Position numbers and translations under genes: made by a program. 64,000 nucleotides of DNA from Methylobacterium gnaphalii (lineage in GTDB: Bacteria; Pseudomonadota; Alphaproteobacteria; Rhizobiales; Beijerinckiaceae): NCBI RefSeq assembly GCF_007992215.1, contig NZ_BJZV01000002.1:62001-126000 (forward strand), written 5' to 3'. Numbering within the stretch: position 1 is the first letter of the stretch; each line of letters starts with the position of its first letter. This document shows positions 52,409 through 61,856 of the stretch, in pieces. The notes beneath the pieces were generated by a model, which was given only the letters and a program-made list of their open reading frames with translations, did no database searches and was not told the DNA's origin.

Positions 52409-53380
52409 TTACGCGAACGATGCGTCGACGAGCGTCGGCTCCAGCCGGCCGCCCCGGAACGTGCTGCCGGTGCGGATCGAGGTGACAATCGCCTCGGCTG
52501 GCGAGAACAGGGCGCCGTCGATCTTATAGAAATCCCCGTTCACGCGGGAGAAGATCTCGGCGAAGGGCGCGCCATGGTCGCTCGACGTCGTCGAGGGAAG
52601 CTGCTCGGCGAGCTGCCGGGCATCGGCATCGTCCGCATCCACGAAGAGCTGCACGCGGCCGCCATAGATGATGGCGTCGTTGGTGCGGCCCATGGCCTTC
52701 ACGAAATCGGGGTGCTGCGGCGAGAGCGGCGCCGAGCCGATGCCGTCGACGATGGCGTGCAGATCGAACCCAACCGTGTGCGCCTTGTGGAGCGCGACCT
52801 CGAGCACGCGGGCTACGACCTGCGTCGCGCCGGCGAGACTCTGGGTCGGAGCATAGATGAAGGTGAGCTGCTCGGGCCGCAGCCCCGTGGCCTCGGCAAC
52901 CTTCTGGACGACCGATGCCGGCGGGGCGCTGCCCGATTCGAGGACGAGCGCGGTGCTGGTGGCGGAGTCGCGGTAGCCGAGCTCCTGGTAGAGCTCCTCG
53001 ACCACGGCGATGGCACGGCCGGGACCGGAGCCCAGCGCGAAGAAGCCGGAATCGCCGGTCTCGTCGGCGAGGCTCCAGCCGGCATACTGGCTGCCGAGGC
53101 AGGCCAGCACGGGATCGGCCGAGTGGACGACGACCGAGTAGGGCCAGGAGGCGATCGGTCCGGTCGGCGCAATGGTCACCGTGCCGAGGCCGCCGAGGCA
53201 GATCTCCGCGATGCGGCGCCCGGCCTCGATCGAGCCGCGCGCCTGCGAGCCCGCATCGACCGTGCGCGCGCCGTTCTCCTGCGAGACGGCGAGGCGCAGC
53301 GCCCCGGCGTCAGTGACCAGACGGTCGACCAGCGGCGCGGCCAGCGCGTTGATGCTCGGCGGCGTGATGTCGGTAGCCAT
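52409..53380 (-). CDS. mch: Methenyl-H4MPT cyclohydrolase
   Basis: This 323-residue cytoplasmic enzyme hydrolyses methenyl-H4MPT to formyl-H4MPT. Sequence features of Mch are visible: the N-terminal [60 protein letters not shown], and [21 protein letters not shown] with [19 protein letters not shown]. The length is normal for the family. Start ATG 53380 lies inside the 3' end of the ATP-grasp gene upstream (71-base overlap). It is in one minus-strand series with mtdB, the previous enzyme of the pathway. Confidence 0.97.
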   Translation of the reverse strand: MATDITPPSINALAAPLVDRLVTDAGALRLAVSQENGARTVDAGSQARGSIEAGRRIAEICLGGLGTVTIAPTGPIASWPYSVVVHSADPVLACLGSQYAGWSLADETGDSGFFALGSGPGRAIAVVEELYQELGYRDSATSTALVLESGSAPPASVVQKVAEATGLRPEQLTFIYAPTQSLAGATQVVARVLEVALHKAHTVGFDLHAIVDGIGSAPLSPQHPDFVKAMGRTNDAIIYGGRVQLFVDADDADARQLAEQLPSTTSSDHGAPFAEIFSRVNGDFYKIDGALFSPAEAIVTSIRTGSTFRGGRLEPTLVDASFA

Positions 53381-54518
53381 GGGTGTCCTCTCTCCCATCG
53401 AGCAGAGCGGCGATGGCGCCGGCCCTGTCCCGCAATGATTGTTGGACGGCCCTGGAATCTGGGCCGCCGGCCGTGACCGTGCAGAACGGCGCGTCCCGCG
53501 CCACCAGCGAGCCCGCACGCGGACGATCGCGCGTGAAATCGGGCCAATCGAGCGGCGGCACGGAGGCGTAACGCTGCGGCGCGTAACAGATTTCCGAACC
53601 GGCCGCATCAACAGGTGATGGGTCGAGCGACGGCAGGCTGCCGAGGCTCGCCTCGATGTGCTGGGCCAGTAGCGGTGTCCGCCGCCGATCGAGCAGGTCG
53701 AGCGTGGCGCCGGGACGCGGGTTGATCTCGAGCAGCCACCAGCGCGCGCCATCCAGCAGCAGGTCGGCGCTCGCGAGCCCGCGCAGTGCCGTTGCCTCGG
53801 CGAGCCGTGCCACCGCGGAAATGACTTCGTTGAGCAGTTCGTCGGCCAGCGGAGGCGGCTCGCCGCTTCCGGGGGCGACGGCGCCGGCATAGCGGTATCG
53901 ACGGACCGCGCTCGGACGGCTCCATTGCTCGGTCAGCGCGAGCGTGGCGATTCCGCGCCCATCCGCCAGAAAATTTAGCGCGAAGGCGCGGCCCGCGACG
54001 CGCTGCTGGAAATAATGGTCAGGCGGCGCGCAGCCTGCTGTCGCTGCCCGGATATGGCTGCCGCCGGAGCCGCCGCTCCTCTTCAGTAGCCAGCCTCGGC
54101 GGTTCGCGACCGGCTCGGTGGTGACGCGGGGATGCGGGATCGAAAGACGCTGGCAGAGGGCCGCGAACAGGAGCGGGTCCTTGAGCGCGGCCACCGTGCC
54201 GGGGCCGGCGCCGATGAGCCGATGGCGCGCGGCGATACGAGCCATCAGCTCGGGCGCATCCTCGAAGCCGCTGCCGAGGAGCACGCCGAGCACGCGATCA
54301 CCGGCCATCTCGGTCAGTGCTGCGAGCCCAGCCAGGACCGGCTCGGCTCCGCGCCGAGCCATGCCGAAACGTCCGGGCAGCGTGCGATGGGCCGCGGCGA
54401 GCTCCAGCGTGTCCTCGTCACCGAACAGGTCGAGCACATAGGGCCGCAGCCCGGCGCGCCGGGCCGCCTGGGCCAGCGCCCGCCCGGACTGGGCGGCGAT
54501 CAGAACCGCATCGCGCAT
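53310..54518 (-). CDS. ATP-grasp ligase of the H4MPT/methylofuran cluster
   Basis: This 402-residue protein has an N-terminal Rossmann-like part ([39 protein letters not shown]) and an ATP-grasp core ([56 protein letters not shown]). These proteins ligate an amine and a carboxylate; the methanofuran pathway needs such ligases (MfnD type), so glutamate addition is plausible. The last ~24 codons overlap the start of mch and encode a low-complexity His/Arg/Ala tail, which may be non-essential. It starts 15 bases after the mtdB stop. Confidence 0.82.
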   Translation of the reverse strand: MRDAVLIAAQSGRALAQAARRAGLRPYVLDLFGDEDTLELAAAHRTLPGRFGMARRGAEPVLAGLAALTEMAGDRVLGVLLGSGFEDAPELMARIAARHRLIGAGPGTVAALKDPLLFAALCQRLSIPHPRVTTEPVANRRGWLLKRSGGSGGSHIRAATAGCAPPDHYFQQRVAGRAFALNFLADGRGIATLALTEQWSRPSAVRRYRYAGAVAPGSGEPPPLADELLNEVISAVARLAEATALRGLASADLLLDGARWWLLEINPRPGATLDLLDRRRTPLLAQHIEASLGSLPSLDPSPVDAAGSEICYAPQRYASVPPLDWPDFTRDRPRAGSLVARDAPFCTVTAGGPDSRAVQQSLRDRAGAIAALLDGREDTHGYRHHAAEHQRAGRAAGRPSGH

Positions 54519-54532
54519 GGGACTCGAACGTC

Positions 54533-55426
54533 TCAGCCCGCCACCTCGACGGCGAGCTTATAGGCATCCCGGAAGTCGAGGCAGAGCGGCTCCTTCGCTT
54601 CCAGCATGCGCCGGAAGAGCTGGCACTGCGTCTGATATTTGACGTTGCCCACGGCCAGAGCGCCGATGCCGACGCCCTTGCCAGTGGGAAGCGCCACATC
54701 CTTTGCGTTGACGTCGATGCCGGCGATGCCGGCCGGGGGCACCGCGTTGACGTCGGAGGCGACGAGAAGCCCTGGCGCGGATTTCAGATCTTCGGCCGAG
54801 AGGATCGGGATGCCGGCGGGGCCGGCGGAGAGGATCACGTCGGCATCGGCGATGGCCTTGCGTCGGTCCTCTGGCGTAGTGCCGTCGACAGCGCCGACTT
54901 CGATGCCAAAGCGCCATTTCATCGTGAAGGCGATCTTCGAGACGCGCTCTTCGCCGTCATGACCGACGAGCACGGTCTTGGCGCCTTCGAGCGCACCGAT
55001 CACCGCGGCGACATAGGCGACGACGCCGGCGCCCCCGAAGATCACGATGCGCTTGCCCTTGAGATCGGTGCCGAACTTGGACTTCAGCGCGCGCGATACC
55101 TCGGCCACCATGGCCGCGCCCGTGGTGAAGGAGCCGGCCGGATCGGCGAAGATGTGGTTGGCGAAGGGCGGCACGAAGGCCTTCTTGGCCCGGTCGACCA
55201 TGTCGAGGGCGTCCTCGGCGTTCTTGCCGCCGATGAAGATGCCGGTGCGCACGCCGTCCTGTGGCGCGCGGGAGAAGATCGAATCCTGGGTCAGCGAGAC
55301 CACGTCGGCGAGGCTGACCTCGGCATAGGTGACGATCGTCTCGAAGCCGGCGTCTACCGCCATGTTGACGTCGAACGGGCTCATGTACTTGAGCGGCGTC
55401 AGCATGTGCAGGATCGAACGGGCCAT
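54533..55426 (-). CDS. mtdB: NAD(P)-dependent methylene-H4MPT dehydrogenase
   Basis: This 297-residue protein oxidises methylene-H4MPT to methenyl-H4MPT with NAD+ or NADP+. The Rossmann motif is clear (KRIVIFGGAGVVAYVAAVIG), as are HIFADPAGSFTTGAAMVAE, ADVILSAGPAGIPIL, LLVASDVNAVPPAG and GKGVGIGALAVGNVKYQTQ. Start ATG 55426 (MARSILHML) is preceded by GAGGA. Together with Fae and Mch it forms the oxidative branch from formaldehyde. The cluster order beta-RFAP synthase, mtdB, ligase, mch, ligase, CitG-like is all on one strand. Confidence 0.97.
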   Translation of the reverse strand: MARSILHMLTPLKYMSPFDVNMAVDAGFETIVTYAEVSLADVVSLTQDSIFSRAPQDGVRTGIFIGGKNAEDALDMVDRAKKAFVPPFANHIFADPAGSFTTGAAMVAEVSRALKSKFGTDLKGKRIVIFGGAGVVAYVAAVIGALEGAKTVLVGHDGEERVSKIAFTMKWRFGIEVGAVDGTTPEDRRKAIADADVILSAGPAGIPILSAEDLKSAPGLLVASDVNAVPPAGIAGIDVNAKDVALPTGKGVGIGALAVGNVKYQTQCQLFRRMLEAKEPLCLDFRDAYKLAVEVAG

Positions 55427-55542
55427 GATGCGGTGTCCTCTTGTCCCAGGCACGTCGGTCGTCGGCAAAGACGTGCCGTGCAAAGCCGATGGGGCTGGCG
55501 CCGGTCAAGCGCAGGTTTCTTGAACGGCGTGAAAGAAAAACT

Positions 55543-56520
55543 CTAGATATCCGAAACCGATGCGCCGCTGTTGCGGCCCTTCGCGATGACGAAGCGCAGG
55601 CGACCGGGCTGCTTGAGGGATGCGACCAGCGCTTGCGCATCCTGCTCCGAGGGCATGAGGGCGAAGCCGGTCGGCCCCCAAGAGCTCTGGCCGTAGCCCG
55701 ATATGCCCTGTGCCGCCACGGCCTGCAGCACCTCGGCCACGGCGGCGCTGGCGTAGCGGCCGCCCTGATGAGGCGCGAAATAATCGCCGATTCGGTCTTG
55801 GATCGCGGTGATGCCCCTGCCGAAGGTATCGATGTCGGCGGTGGCGGCAGCGGGCAACACCTGCATCAGCGTGATGCGGCAGATCTCAGCCGCGCGTGCC
55901 TCCTCGAACGGGGGCAGATCACGAAACGCTTCCGTCTCGTGGTCGCCGTGCACGCCGGTAACGCCCTCGTCGAGGATCAGCACCACCCGCCAGGGCTCAG
56001 GCCAGGGGAGGCGTGCAATCACCGGCGGCGGTGCGCCGGTGCCGTCGCGTCCGCCATCGACAATCAGGCCCCCCTCGGTGAAGGCCGCGAGGCCGACGCC
56101 GGAACGATTGCCGCGTTCGAGCACATCGGCGAAGTCGAAGACGTCCACCGTCATGCCGTTGAGCCGTGCGAGGGCCGCCGCGACCGCGAGAGCGAGCTGT
56201 GTGCCCGAGCCGAAGCCGGCATGGGCCGGGATGGCCTCCTCGACCTCGATGGCCACGGCGTCCGAGACGCCGAGATGGGCGGCGGCGGCGAACAGGTAGG
56301 TGCGGATGCGCTCGGCCTCCGGCCCCATGGCCGAGGCGTGCGGCGCGGCGCTCGCCCTGATCTGTATCGCGGGGGTGTCGATGGCGAGCCCGATGCTGCC
56401 GAAGCGCCGGCCGAGGCCGCCATGCATGTCGAGGAAGCCGAAATGCAGCCGGGCCGGAGCGCGCACCCGAACGGCGGGAGCCTGGGCCGGCCTCACGGAA
56501 CCCGTCGTGGTTGCGCCCAT
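55543..56520 (-). CDS. Beta-ribofuranosylaminobenzene 5'-phosphate (beta-RFAP) synthase
   Basis: This protein has 325 residues from ATG 56520. It is a GHMP-fold enzyme that joins 4-hydroxybenzoate or 4-aminobenzoate with PRPP in the first committed step of H4MPT synthesis (known as orf4 in M. extorquens; archaeal MptG). Visible signatures: VRAPARLHFGFLDMHGGLG, EAIPAHAGFGSGTQLALAVA (the GHMP motif), NRSGVGLAAFTEGGLIVDGG and SGYGQSSWGPTGFAL. It is divergent from fhcB with a 389-base gap. It begins the minus-strand H4MPT gene series. Confidence 0.92.
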   Translation of the reverse strand: MGATTTGSVRPAQAPAVRVRAPARLHFGFLDMHGGLGRRFGSIGLAIDTPAIQIRASAAPHASAMGPEAERIRTYLFAAAAHLGVSDAVAIEVEEAIPAHAGFGSGTQLALAVAAALARLNGMTVDVFDFADVLERGNRSGVGLAAFTEGGLIVDGGRDGTGAPPPVIARLPWPEPWRVVLILDEGVTGVHGDHETEAFRDLPPFEEARAAEICRITLMQVLPAAATADIDTFGRGITAIQDRIGDYFAPHQGGRYASAAVAEVLQAVAAQGISGYGQSSWGPTGFALMPSEQDAQALVASLKQPGRLRFVIAKGRNSGASVSDI

Positions 56521-56909
56521 CCTGTCCGCGGATCCGGCCACGACGATCCTCTCCAATTCCGAGCTGCCCACGCCTCTCGCGCGGGTCGAACACGGCGGCT
56601 TTTCCCACGAGGAGCCTTCGGGAACAACCGGCATCGTCGATCAAGATCGGCCCTGTGGGCCTATCTCCTCAAGGGCTTCAAGCCTCTGAAAAGTCCATTC
56701 TTGTCAAGCCCTCGCCTCGTGCCGATCCCACGGACCATGCTTGCGAAATCTCCCCGGCAGGGCTTGCCGGGCGAGGGCCGCGGATGCAAAACCCGCTTCG
56801 CCTGCCTCGTGCAGAAGCAATCGTTTCGGAACGCTCTTCTCCCCGCCGGGGACGGGCGGCCAGCCCCGGTCCAAGGTGGTCGCGGCTCAAGGTTCGGACG
56901 GGGAGGACG
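56521..56909. other. Divergent regulatory region between beta-RFAP synthase and fhcB
   Basis: These 389 bases contain no convincing gene. Promoters for both the minus-strand H4MPT series and the fhcBADC operon should lie here. A small perfect hairpin (CCCGGCA 56753-56759 with TGCCGGG 56765-56771) sits in the fhcB leader, about 140 bases before its start. GGGGAGG precedes the fhcB ATG. No known riboswitch was recognised. Confidence 0.5.
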
Positions 56910-57986
56910 ATGGCAGCCTGGGTCAAAGGAAACGCGGCCGATAAGGACGCGGCGGTAGATGCCGCTGCAACCTTGCTCGCAACCGCACACACGCCGGTCT
57001 TCGCAGGCTTGAGCGCCGAGCTCGCCGCGATCCGCGCCGCCTACCGTCTCGCTGACCGCATCGGCGCCTCGCTCGACCCGGTGGCGGGAGATGGTCTCTA
57101 CGCCGAGCTCGGCACGATCGCCACAGGTGGCGCGCTGACGACGACGGCACCTGAAACGCTCGGCCGTGCCGACACCGTCCTCGTCATCGGCAACCGCCCC
57201 TGGGATGGCGATCTCGTCGCCGAGATCGCCAAGTCCAAGCCCGTGCGCGGGCGTGCAGCCGGCGAGGAGCGATCGGTGCTCTCGCTGGGCGGACCGGCTA
57301 ATGGCGCGAGCCGCCACGTCGCCTACGGCGTCGGTAATGCAAGCCTCGACGTCGCCATCGGCCACCTGCGGGCGTTCGTGCGCGGTAACCTCGCCGGTGA
57401 AGACGCTTTCGGCGACCTCGCCAAGCGCCTCGCGGCCGCGAAGTTCGGCGTCGTGCTCTTCGATGCCGGCGAGATCGGTGATGCCGGCACCGAGATGCTG
57501 CTTGGCCTGCTCAAGGATCTTGCCGAGACCACCCGGTTCTTTGCATTGCCGCTGGCTGACCCGTTCCAGGGCCGCGCCGTGACGCAGCTCTCGGCCTGGA
57601 CCACGGGACAGGCACCGCGCGTCGGCTTCGGCCGCCACCTGCCCGAGCATGATCCCTGGTGCTTCGACAGCGATCGTCAGGTCGCCGCGGGCGAGGTGGA
57701 TGCTGCGCTCTGGCTCTCCTCCCTCCCCTCGCCTCGCCCGAACTGGCTCGGCAGCCTGCCGACCGTCGCCATCGTCGGCGAGGGCAGTGCCGATGCGCGA
57801 CCCGAAACGGCCGAGATCGTGATCACGGTCGGCGTGCCTGGCTCTTCCATCGGCGGGTCGGTCTGGAACGAGCGCCGCGGCGTGATCGGCTACGTCCCAG
57901 CGAGCGGCCAGGCCACCGCCGACACGGCCGCGGACGTGATCGCGGATATCGCGAAGAAGATCGAACAGAAGGGCGCCTCATGCTGA
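56910..57986 (+). CDS. fhcB: Formyltransferase/hydrolase complex subunit B
   Basis: This 358-residue protein is homologous to the FwdB/FmdB subunit of formylmethanofuran dehydrogenase, but shorter and without the redox site: no Cys/Sec ligand for molybdenum or tungsten and no iron-sulfur Cys motif is present. Segments matching the fold include TPVFAGLSAELAAIRAAYRL, RADTVLVIGNRPWDGDL and VWNERRGVIGYVPA. In the Fhc complex it is a structural subunit. Start ATG 56910 has GGGGAGG upstream. Its stop overlaps fhcA by seven bases (ATGCTGA). Confidence 0.93.
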   Translation: MAAWVKGNAADKDAAVDAAATLLATAHTPVFAGLSAELAAIRAAYRLADRIGASLDPVAGDGLYAELGTIATGGALTTTAPETLGRADTVLVIGNRPWDGDLVAEIAKSKPVRGRAAGEERSVLSLGGPANGASRHVAYGVGNASLDVAIGHLRAFVRGNLAGEDAFGDLAKRLAAAKFGVVLFDAGEIGDAGTEMLLGLLKDLAETTRFFALPLADPFQGRAVTQLSAWTTGQAPRVGFGRHLPEHDPWCFDSDRQVAAGEVDAALWLSSLPSPRPNWLGSLPTVAIVGEGSADARPETAEIVITVGVPGSSIGGSVWNERRGVIGYVPASGQATADTAADVIADIAKKIEQKGASC

Positions 57987-59623
57987 TCCGCATCCAGGGC
58001 GGACGGGTCGTCGATCCGACCGACGGGCGCGATGCCGTCGGCGACGTCTGGATCGAGAACGGCCGGATCGTCGCCCCCTCCGAGCGCACTCCCGATCGCA
58101 CCGTCGATGCCACGGGCTGCGTGGTCATGGCGGGTGGCGTCGAGGTTCACTCGCATATCGCCGGCGGCAACGTGGTGATGAGCCGCCTGCTGCTGCCCGA
58201 TCTCTACGTCAGCGAATCGGCGCCGAATGGCCACCCCTTCGCCCATGCTGGCGGCTCGGGGTCCTGGGTCGGCGCGAACTACGCCAAGATGGGCTACACC
58301 ACCGCCGTCGAGCCGGCCCTGCCGCCCTCAAACGCGCTCGCCACGCATCTCGAACTCGCCGACATCCCCCTGCTCGACCGCGGTGCGCTTGCCGTGCTCG
58401 GCAACGATGATCACCTGCTGCAGATCCTTCGCGATGGCGAGGGCAAGAACGCTGTCCGCGACCTCGTCGCCCACACGCTGTCCCATGCCCGCGGACTTGG
58501 CGTGAAGTGCATCAATGCCGGCGGCGCCTCGGCCTTCAAGGACGGCGTGCTGAAGCTCAGCCTCGACGACGAGATCCCGGTCTACGGGCTCTCGACCCGC
58601 AAGATCATGACGGCACTGCTCGACGCGGTCGAGGAAATCGGCGTGCCGCACCCGCTGCACGTCCACTGCAACAATCTCGGCCTGCCGGGCGCGGATGATT
58701 CCTTCGTCGCAACGCTGGATGCGGCCGAGGGCCGTCGCATCCACTTCGCCCATGCGCAGTTCTATGCCTACGGCGCAGTCGACAAGGAGAACCCGCTCAC
58801 CGGCGGCTTCCGTTCCGCGGCCGAGCGCATCACCGAGGCGATGGAGGCGCACCCGAACGCGACCTTCGACGTCGGCCAAGTGGTGTTCGGCCAGACAGTG
58901 ACGATCTCGCTCGACATCCTGCGCCAATTTGCTGGCCGCAAAGGCGCGAATCCGAAGAAGTGGGTGCTCACCGCGGGCGATGCCGAGGGCGGCGGCGTGG
59001 TCCCGTTCCTCTACAAGCCGCGCGGCGGCGTCTCGTCGTTGCAATGGGCGATCGGCCTGGAACTGATGCTCCTGTCGAAGGATCCCGAGCGCACCATCCT
59101 GACCACCGATCACCCGAATGGCGGCGTCTTCACCGAGTATCCGCGCATCATCCATCTGCTGATGAGCCGTGAGGAGCGCGAGAAGGAGATCGCGACACTG
59201 CCGGCTGTCGTCGGCGAGCGGTCGAGCCTGCCGACGATCGAGCGAGAATACAGCCTCAGCGAGATCGCCCAGCTCACCCGCTCGGGACCCGCAAAACTGC
59301 TCGGCCTGACCGATCGCGGCCACCTGCGCGTCGGCGCCAAGGCGGACGTCGCAGTGTATCGTGACAGCCCGGACCGCACTGCGATGTTTTCGCGTGCCAA
59401 GCTGGTTCTCAAGGACGGCGAGACCATCGTCGAGGATGGCGAGATCACGACCTGGCGCTTCGGCCGCACGCTGGAGCTCGACGTCGAGGCGGATGCCGCG
59501 ATCGTCCGGCGCAGCGAGGCGTACCTGCAGGATCGCTTCGGCCAGGGGCTCGACAGCTTCGCGGTGCCCGACGCGGCCTTCCCCGAGACCGAGAACTTCG
59601 AGGACGTCGCATGCCGGGCGTGA
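57980..59623 (+). CDS. fhcA: Formyltransferase/hydrolase complex subunit A (formylmethylofuran hydrolase)
   Basis: This 547-residue amidohydrolase-fold subunit is homologous to FwdA/FmdA and hydrolyses formyl-methylofuran to formate. The binuclear metal site is recognisable: VEVHSHIAGG (HxH), a Lys in GVKCINAGG that would be carboxylated, LHVHCNNLG, RRIHFAHAQF and the Asp in LTTDHPNGG. The C-terminal part (LGLTDRGHLRVGAKADVAVY) is typical of amidohydrolases. It overlaps fhcB by seven bases and is followed by fhcD after 30 bases, one operon. Confidence 0.95.
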   Translation: MLIRIQGGRVVDPTDGRDAVGDVWIENGRIVAPSERTPDRTVDATGCVVMAGGVEVHSHIAGGNVVMSRLLLPDLYVSESAPNGHPFAHAGGSGSWVGANYAKMGYTTAVEPALPPSNALATHLELADIPLLDRGALAVLGNDDHLLQILRDGEGKNAVRDLVAHTLSHARGLGVKCINAGGASAFKDGVLKLSLDDEIPVYGLSTRKIMTALLDAVEEIGVPHPLHVHCNNLGLPGADDSFVATLDAAEGRRIHFAHAQFYAYGAVDKENPLTGGFRSAAERITEAMEAHPNATFDVGQVVFGQTVTISLDILRQFAGRKGANPKKWVLTAGDAEGGGVVPFLYKPRGGVSSLQWAIGLELMLLSKDPERTILTTDHPNGGVFTEYPRIIHLLMSREEREKEIATLPAVVGERSSLPTIEREYSLSEIAQLTRSGPAKLLGLTDRGHLRVGAKADVAVYRDSPDRTAMFSRAKLVLKDGETIVEDGEITTWRFGRTLELDVEADAAIVRRSEAYLQDRFGQGLDSFAVPDAAFPETENFEDVACRA

Positions 59624-59653
59624 TGCGTGACCGAACCGGGGCGGGCGACTGAG

Positions 59654-60592
59654 ATGGCTGACTTTACCCTCAACGGCATCCGGGTCGTCGACACTTTCGC
59701 CGAGGCCTTCGACGTCGCCGGCACGGCGATCATCGTTACCAACGACACGCCCAAATGGGCGATGATCGCGGCGACGGTGATGACAGGCTTCGCGACCTCG
59801 GTGATCGGCTGCGGCGCCGAGGCCGGCATCGATGCCGAACTCTCACCGGAAGAAACGCCGGACGGTCGCCCGGGCGTGCGCATCCTGCTGTTCGGCTTCG
59901 AGCCGAACGGGCTGAAGGATCAACTCCTCAAACGTGTCGGCCAGTGCATCCTCACCTGCCCCGGCACCGCCTGCTACGCCGGTGTCGAAGGCCCCACCAA
60001 GATCAAACTCGGTGGCGCGATCCGTTATTTCGGCGACGGTTTCGCCGTGGCCAAGCGCCTGCCCGACGCACAGGGCAAGCTGCGCCGCTACTGGCGCGTT
60101 CCGGTGATGGACGGCGAATTCCTCTGTGAAGATTCGGTCCGGTCGGTCGATGGCGCGGTCGGCGGCGGCAACCTGCTCTTCCTGGGCCGGGTACATTCCG
60201 AGACGCTGAAGGTCGCGGAGATCGCGGTGGAGGCGGCAAAGTCTGTGCCTGGTGCGATCCTGCCTTTCCCCGGCGGCATCGTCCGCTCCGGCTCGAAGGT
60301 CGGCGGTCGCACCAAGGGCATGATGGCCTCCACCAATGATGCCTATTGCCCGACGCTGAAGGGCCGCGCAGGCTCAGAACTGCCGCCCGAATGCGGCGTA
60401 GTGCTCGAGATCGTCATCGACGCCCTCACCTCGAAGGCAGTGGCCGAGTCCATGCGCCGGGGGCTGCACGCCGCTACGCAGGCCGGCGAGGCCCATGGCC
60501 TGATCGCGGTGACGGCCGGCAATTACGGCGGCAACCTCGGACGCCACCACTACCACCTCAAGGACCTGCTCGGAGAGGCGCCGATCGCATGA
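59654..60592 (+). CDS. fhcD: Formyltransferase/hydrolase complex subunit D (formyl-methylofuran:H4MPT formyltransferase)
   Basis: This 312-residue protein is homologous to archaeal Ftr. It transfers the formyl group between formyl-H4MPT and methylofuran. Visible motifs: FTLNGIRVVDTFAEAFDVAG at the N-terminus, FATSVIGCGAEAGID, LLFGFEPNGLKDQLLKRVGQ, CILTCPGTACYAGVEGP, GGIVRSGSKVGGRTKGMM and ITAGNYGG-like VTAGNYGGNLGRHHYHL near the end. Start ATG 59654 (MADFTL); GTG 59627 would overlap nothing useful. It overlaps fhcC by four bases (ATGA). Confidence 0.95.
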   Translation: MADFTLNGIRVVDTFAEAFDVAGTAIIVTNDTPKWAMIAATVMTGFATSVIGCGAEAGIDAELSPEETPDGRPGVRILLFGFEPNGLKDQLLKRVGQCILTCPGTACYAGVEGPTKIKLGGAIRYFGDGFAVAKRLPDAQGKLRRYWRVPVMDGEFLCEDSVRSVDGAVGGGNLLFLGRVHSETLKVAEIAVEAAKSVPGAILPFPGGIVRSGSKVGGRTKGMMASTNDAYCPTLKGRAGSELPPECGVVLEIVIDALTSKAVAESMRRGLHAATQAGEAHGLIAVTAGNYGGNLGRHHYHLKDLLGEAPIA

Positions 60593-61386
60593 GCATCCTC
60601 ACCCTGCGCTCCGAGCCGCCCGAGCGCATCGACCTGCTGAACATCACGCCGTTGGCGCTGAGCAGCCTCTCGCACGGGGATGCCGCCAAGCTCCCGGTTG
60701 GCACCAGCCGCCGCGGGCTCACGCTCGGCGATGTCTTCGCGATCAAGCTCGACGGGTCCGACAGCCTCGTGATCGAGGGTGGTTCGTCGCGCCTCGATCG
60801 TGTTGGTGCGGCCCTGTCCGAGGGCACGATGCGCGTCGAGGGCGATGTCGGCCAGCGTCTCGGGGAAGGTATGGCCGGCGGTCATCTGACGGTGACCGGA
60901 TCGGCCGGCCCCTTCGCTGCCACTGGCGCCACCGGCGGCACCATCACCATCGAGGGCAATGCCGGCGACCATGCCGGCGGCGCGGTTTACGCCGCCAAGG
61001 CTGGTCTCGACGGCGCGACCCTGATCATCAACGGCAGCGCGGGCGACGGCCTCGGCGACCGCATGCGCCGCGGCATCATCCTCGTCCAGAAGGCCGGTGC
61101 CCGCGCGGGCCAGCGCATGATCGCCGGCACGATTGTAGCCGGAGCCGTCGGCGACGAGCCGGGCTATGGCATGCGCCGCGGCACCATCGTCGCGGGCAGC
61201 CATGGTGCCCTGCTCCCGACCTTCGCCGAGACCGGTACGCCAGACCTCGTCTTCCTGCGTCTGCTCGCTCGGTCGCTCGGCCCCCTCGGGTACAAGAACC
61301 TCGAGCTGCTGAACGGGCCGATGCGCCGCTACTCCGGCGATCTCGCCACCATCGGCAAGGGCGAGCTGTTCACGCCGGTCGGGTAA
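60589..61386 (+). CDS. fhcC: Formyltransferase/hydrolase complex subunit C
   Basis: This 265-residue protein is homologous to FwdC/FmdC, with a GXGXG-repeat right-handed beta-helix of the glutamate-synthase-alpha type: VEGDVGQRLGEGMAGGHLTV, IEGNAGDHAGGAVYAAKAG, INGSAGDGLGDRMRRGIIL and VAGAVGDEPGYGMRRGTIV. In the Fhc complex it is a structural subunit that helps hold the hydrolase and transferase together. It is last in the fhcBADC operon; the ATG overlaps the fhcD stop. Confidence 0.94.
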   Translation: MSILTLRSEPPERIDLLNITPLALSSLSHGDAAKLPVGTSRRGLTLGDVFAIKLDGSDSLVIEGGSSRLDRVGAALSEGTMRVEGDVGQRLGEGMAGGHLTVTGSAGPFAATGATGGTITIEGNAGDHAGGAVYAAKAGLDGATLIINGSAGDGLGDRMRRGIILVQKAGARAGQRMIAGTIVAGAVGDEPGYGMRRGTIVAGSHGALLPTFAETGTPDLVFLRLLARSLGPLGYKNLELLNGPMRRYSGDLATIGKGELFTPVG

Positions 61387-61494
61387 AGTTGCCCGGTCCG
61401 ACCTGCACAATATCTCTTGTCAGCTTTCCGGATTGTCCCAAGTTGCAGGCTTCGGGCCGTGCGGGCCCGTGATCAGGACGCGAGGCCTGCAACG

Positions 61495-61701
61495 ATGTTC
61501 CTGCTGTTATCCGTTTGCCTCCTCGCTGAGCCGTCGAAGTGCCACGAGGAGCGCATCAACCTGTCCTTCGGCAATCCTAATCCGGCGATCTGCCTGCGCA
61601 ATTCGCAGGCAACGCTGGCGCAATGGGCCGGCGAGCATCCCGACCTCACCATCAGGTCGTGGCGCTGCGCGACGAAGGCAAAACTGCAGAACGATCTGTA
61701 A
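61495..61701 (+). CDS. Small exported Cys-containing hypothetical protein
   Basis: This protein has 68 residues from ATG 61495. It has a short hydrophobic N-terminus (MFLLLSVCLLAEPSKC) and a compact body with conserved-looking Cys (EPSKCHEERI, PAICLRNSQA, IRSWRCATK) and Trp residues (AQWAGEHPDLTIRSW). This matches a family of tiny Rhizobiales proteins with the EHPxxxxxxWRC pattern, of unknown function. The Cys pairs suggest periplasmic disulfides. It lies between fhcC and the sensor kinase gene. Confidence 0.65.
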   Translation: MFLLLSVCLLAEPSKCHEERINLSFGNPNPAICLRNSQATLAQWAGEHPDLTIRSWRCATKAKLQNDL

Positions 61702-61856
61702 CGGACACGCGCTCTCTTCCCGACCGTCTGGAATGCCGCGGACGGTGAGCCAGGAGGAGGCGGTGGGCGGGAACGGCATCGCGATCGCCGCTTGGCCTCG
61801 TCTCACGGCAGTGACACTGTCCCACTCACGGCTGTGGGCCGATGGGACAGGGGACG

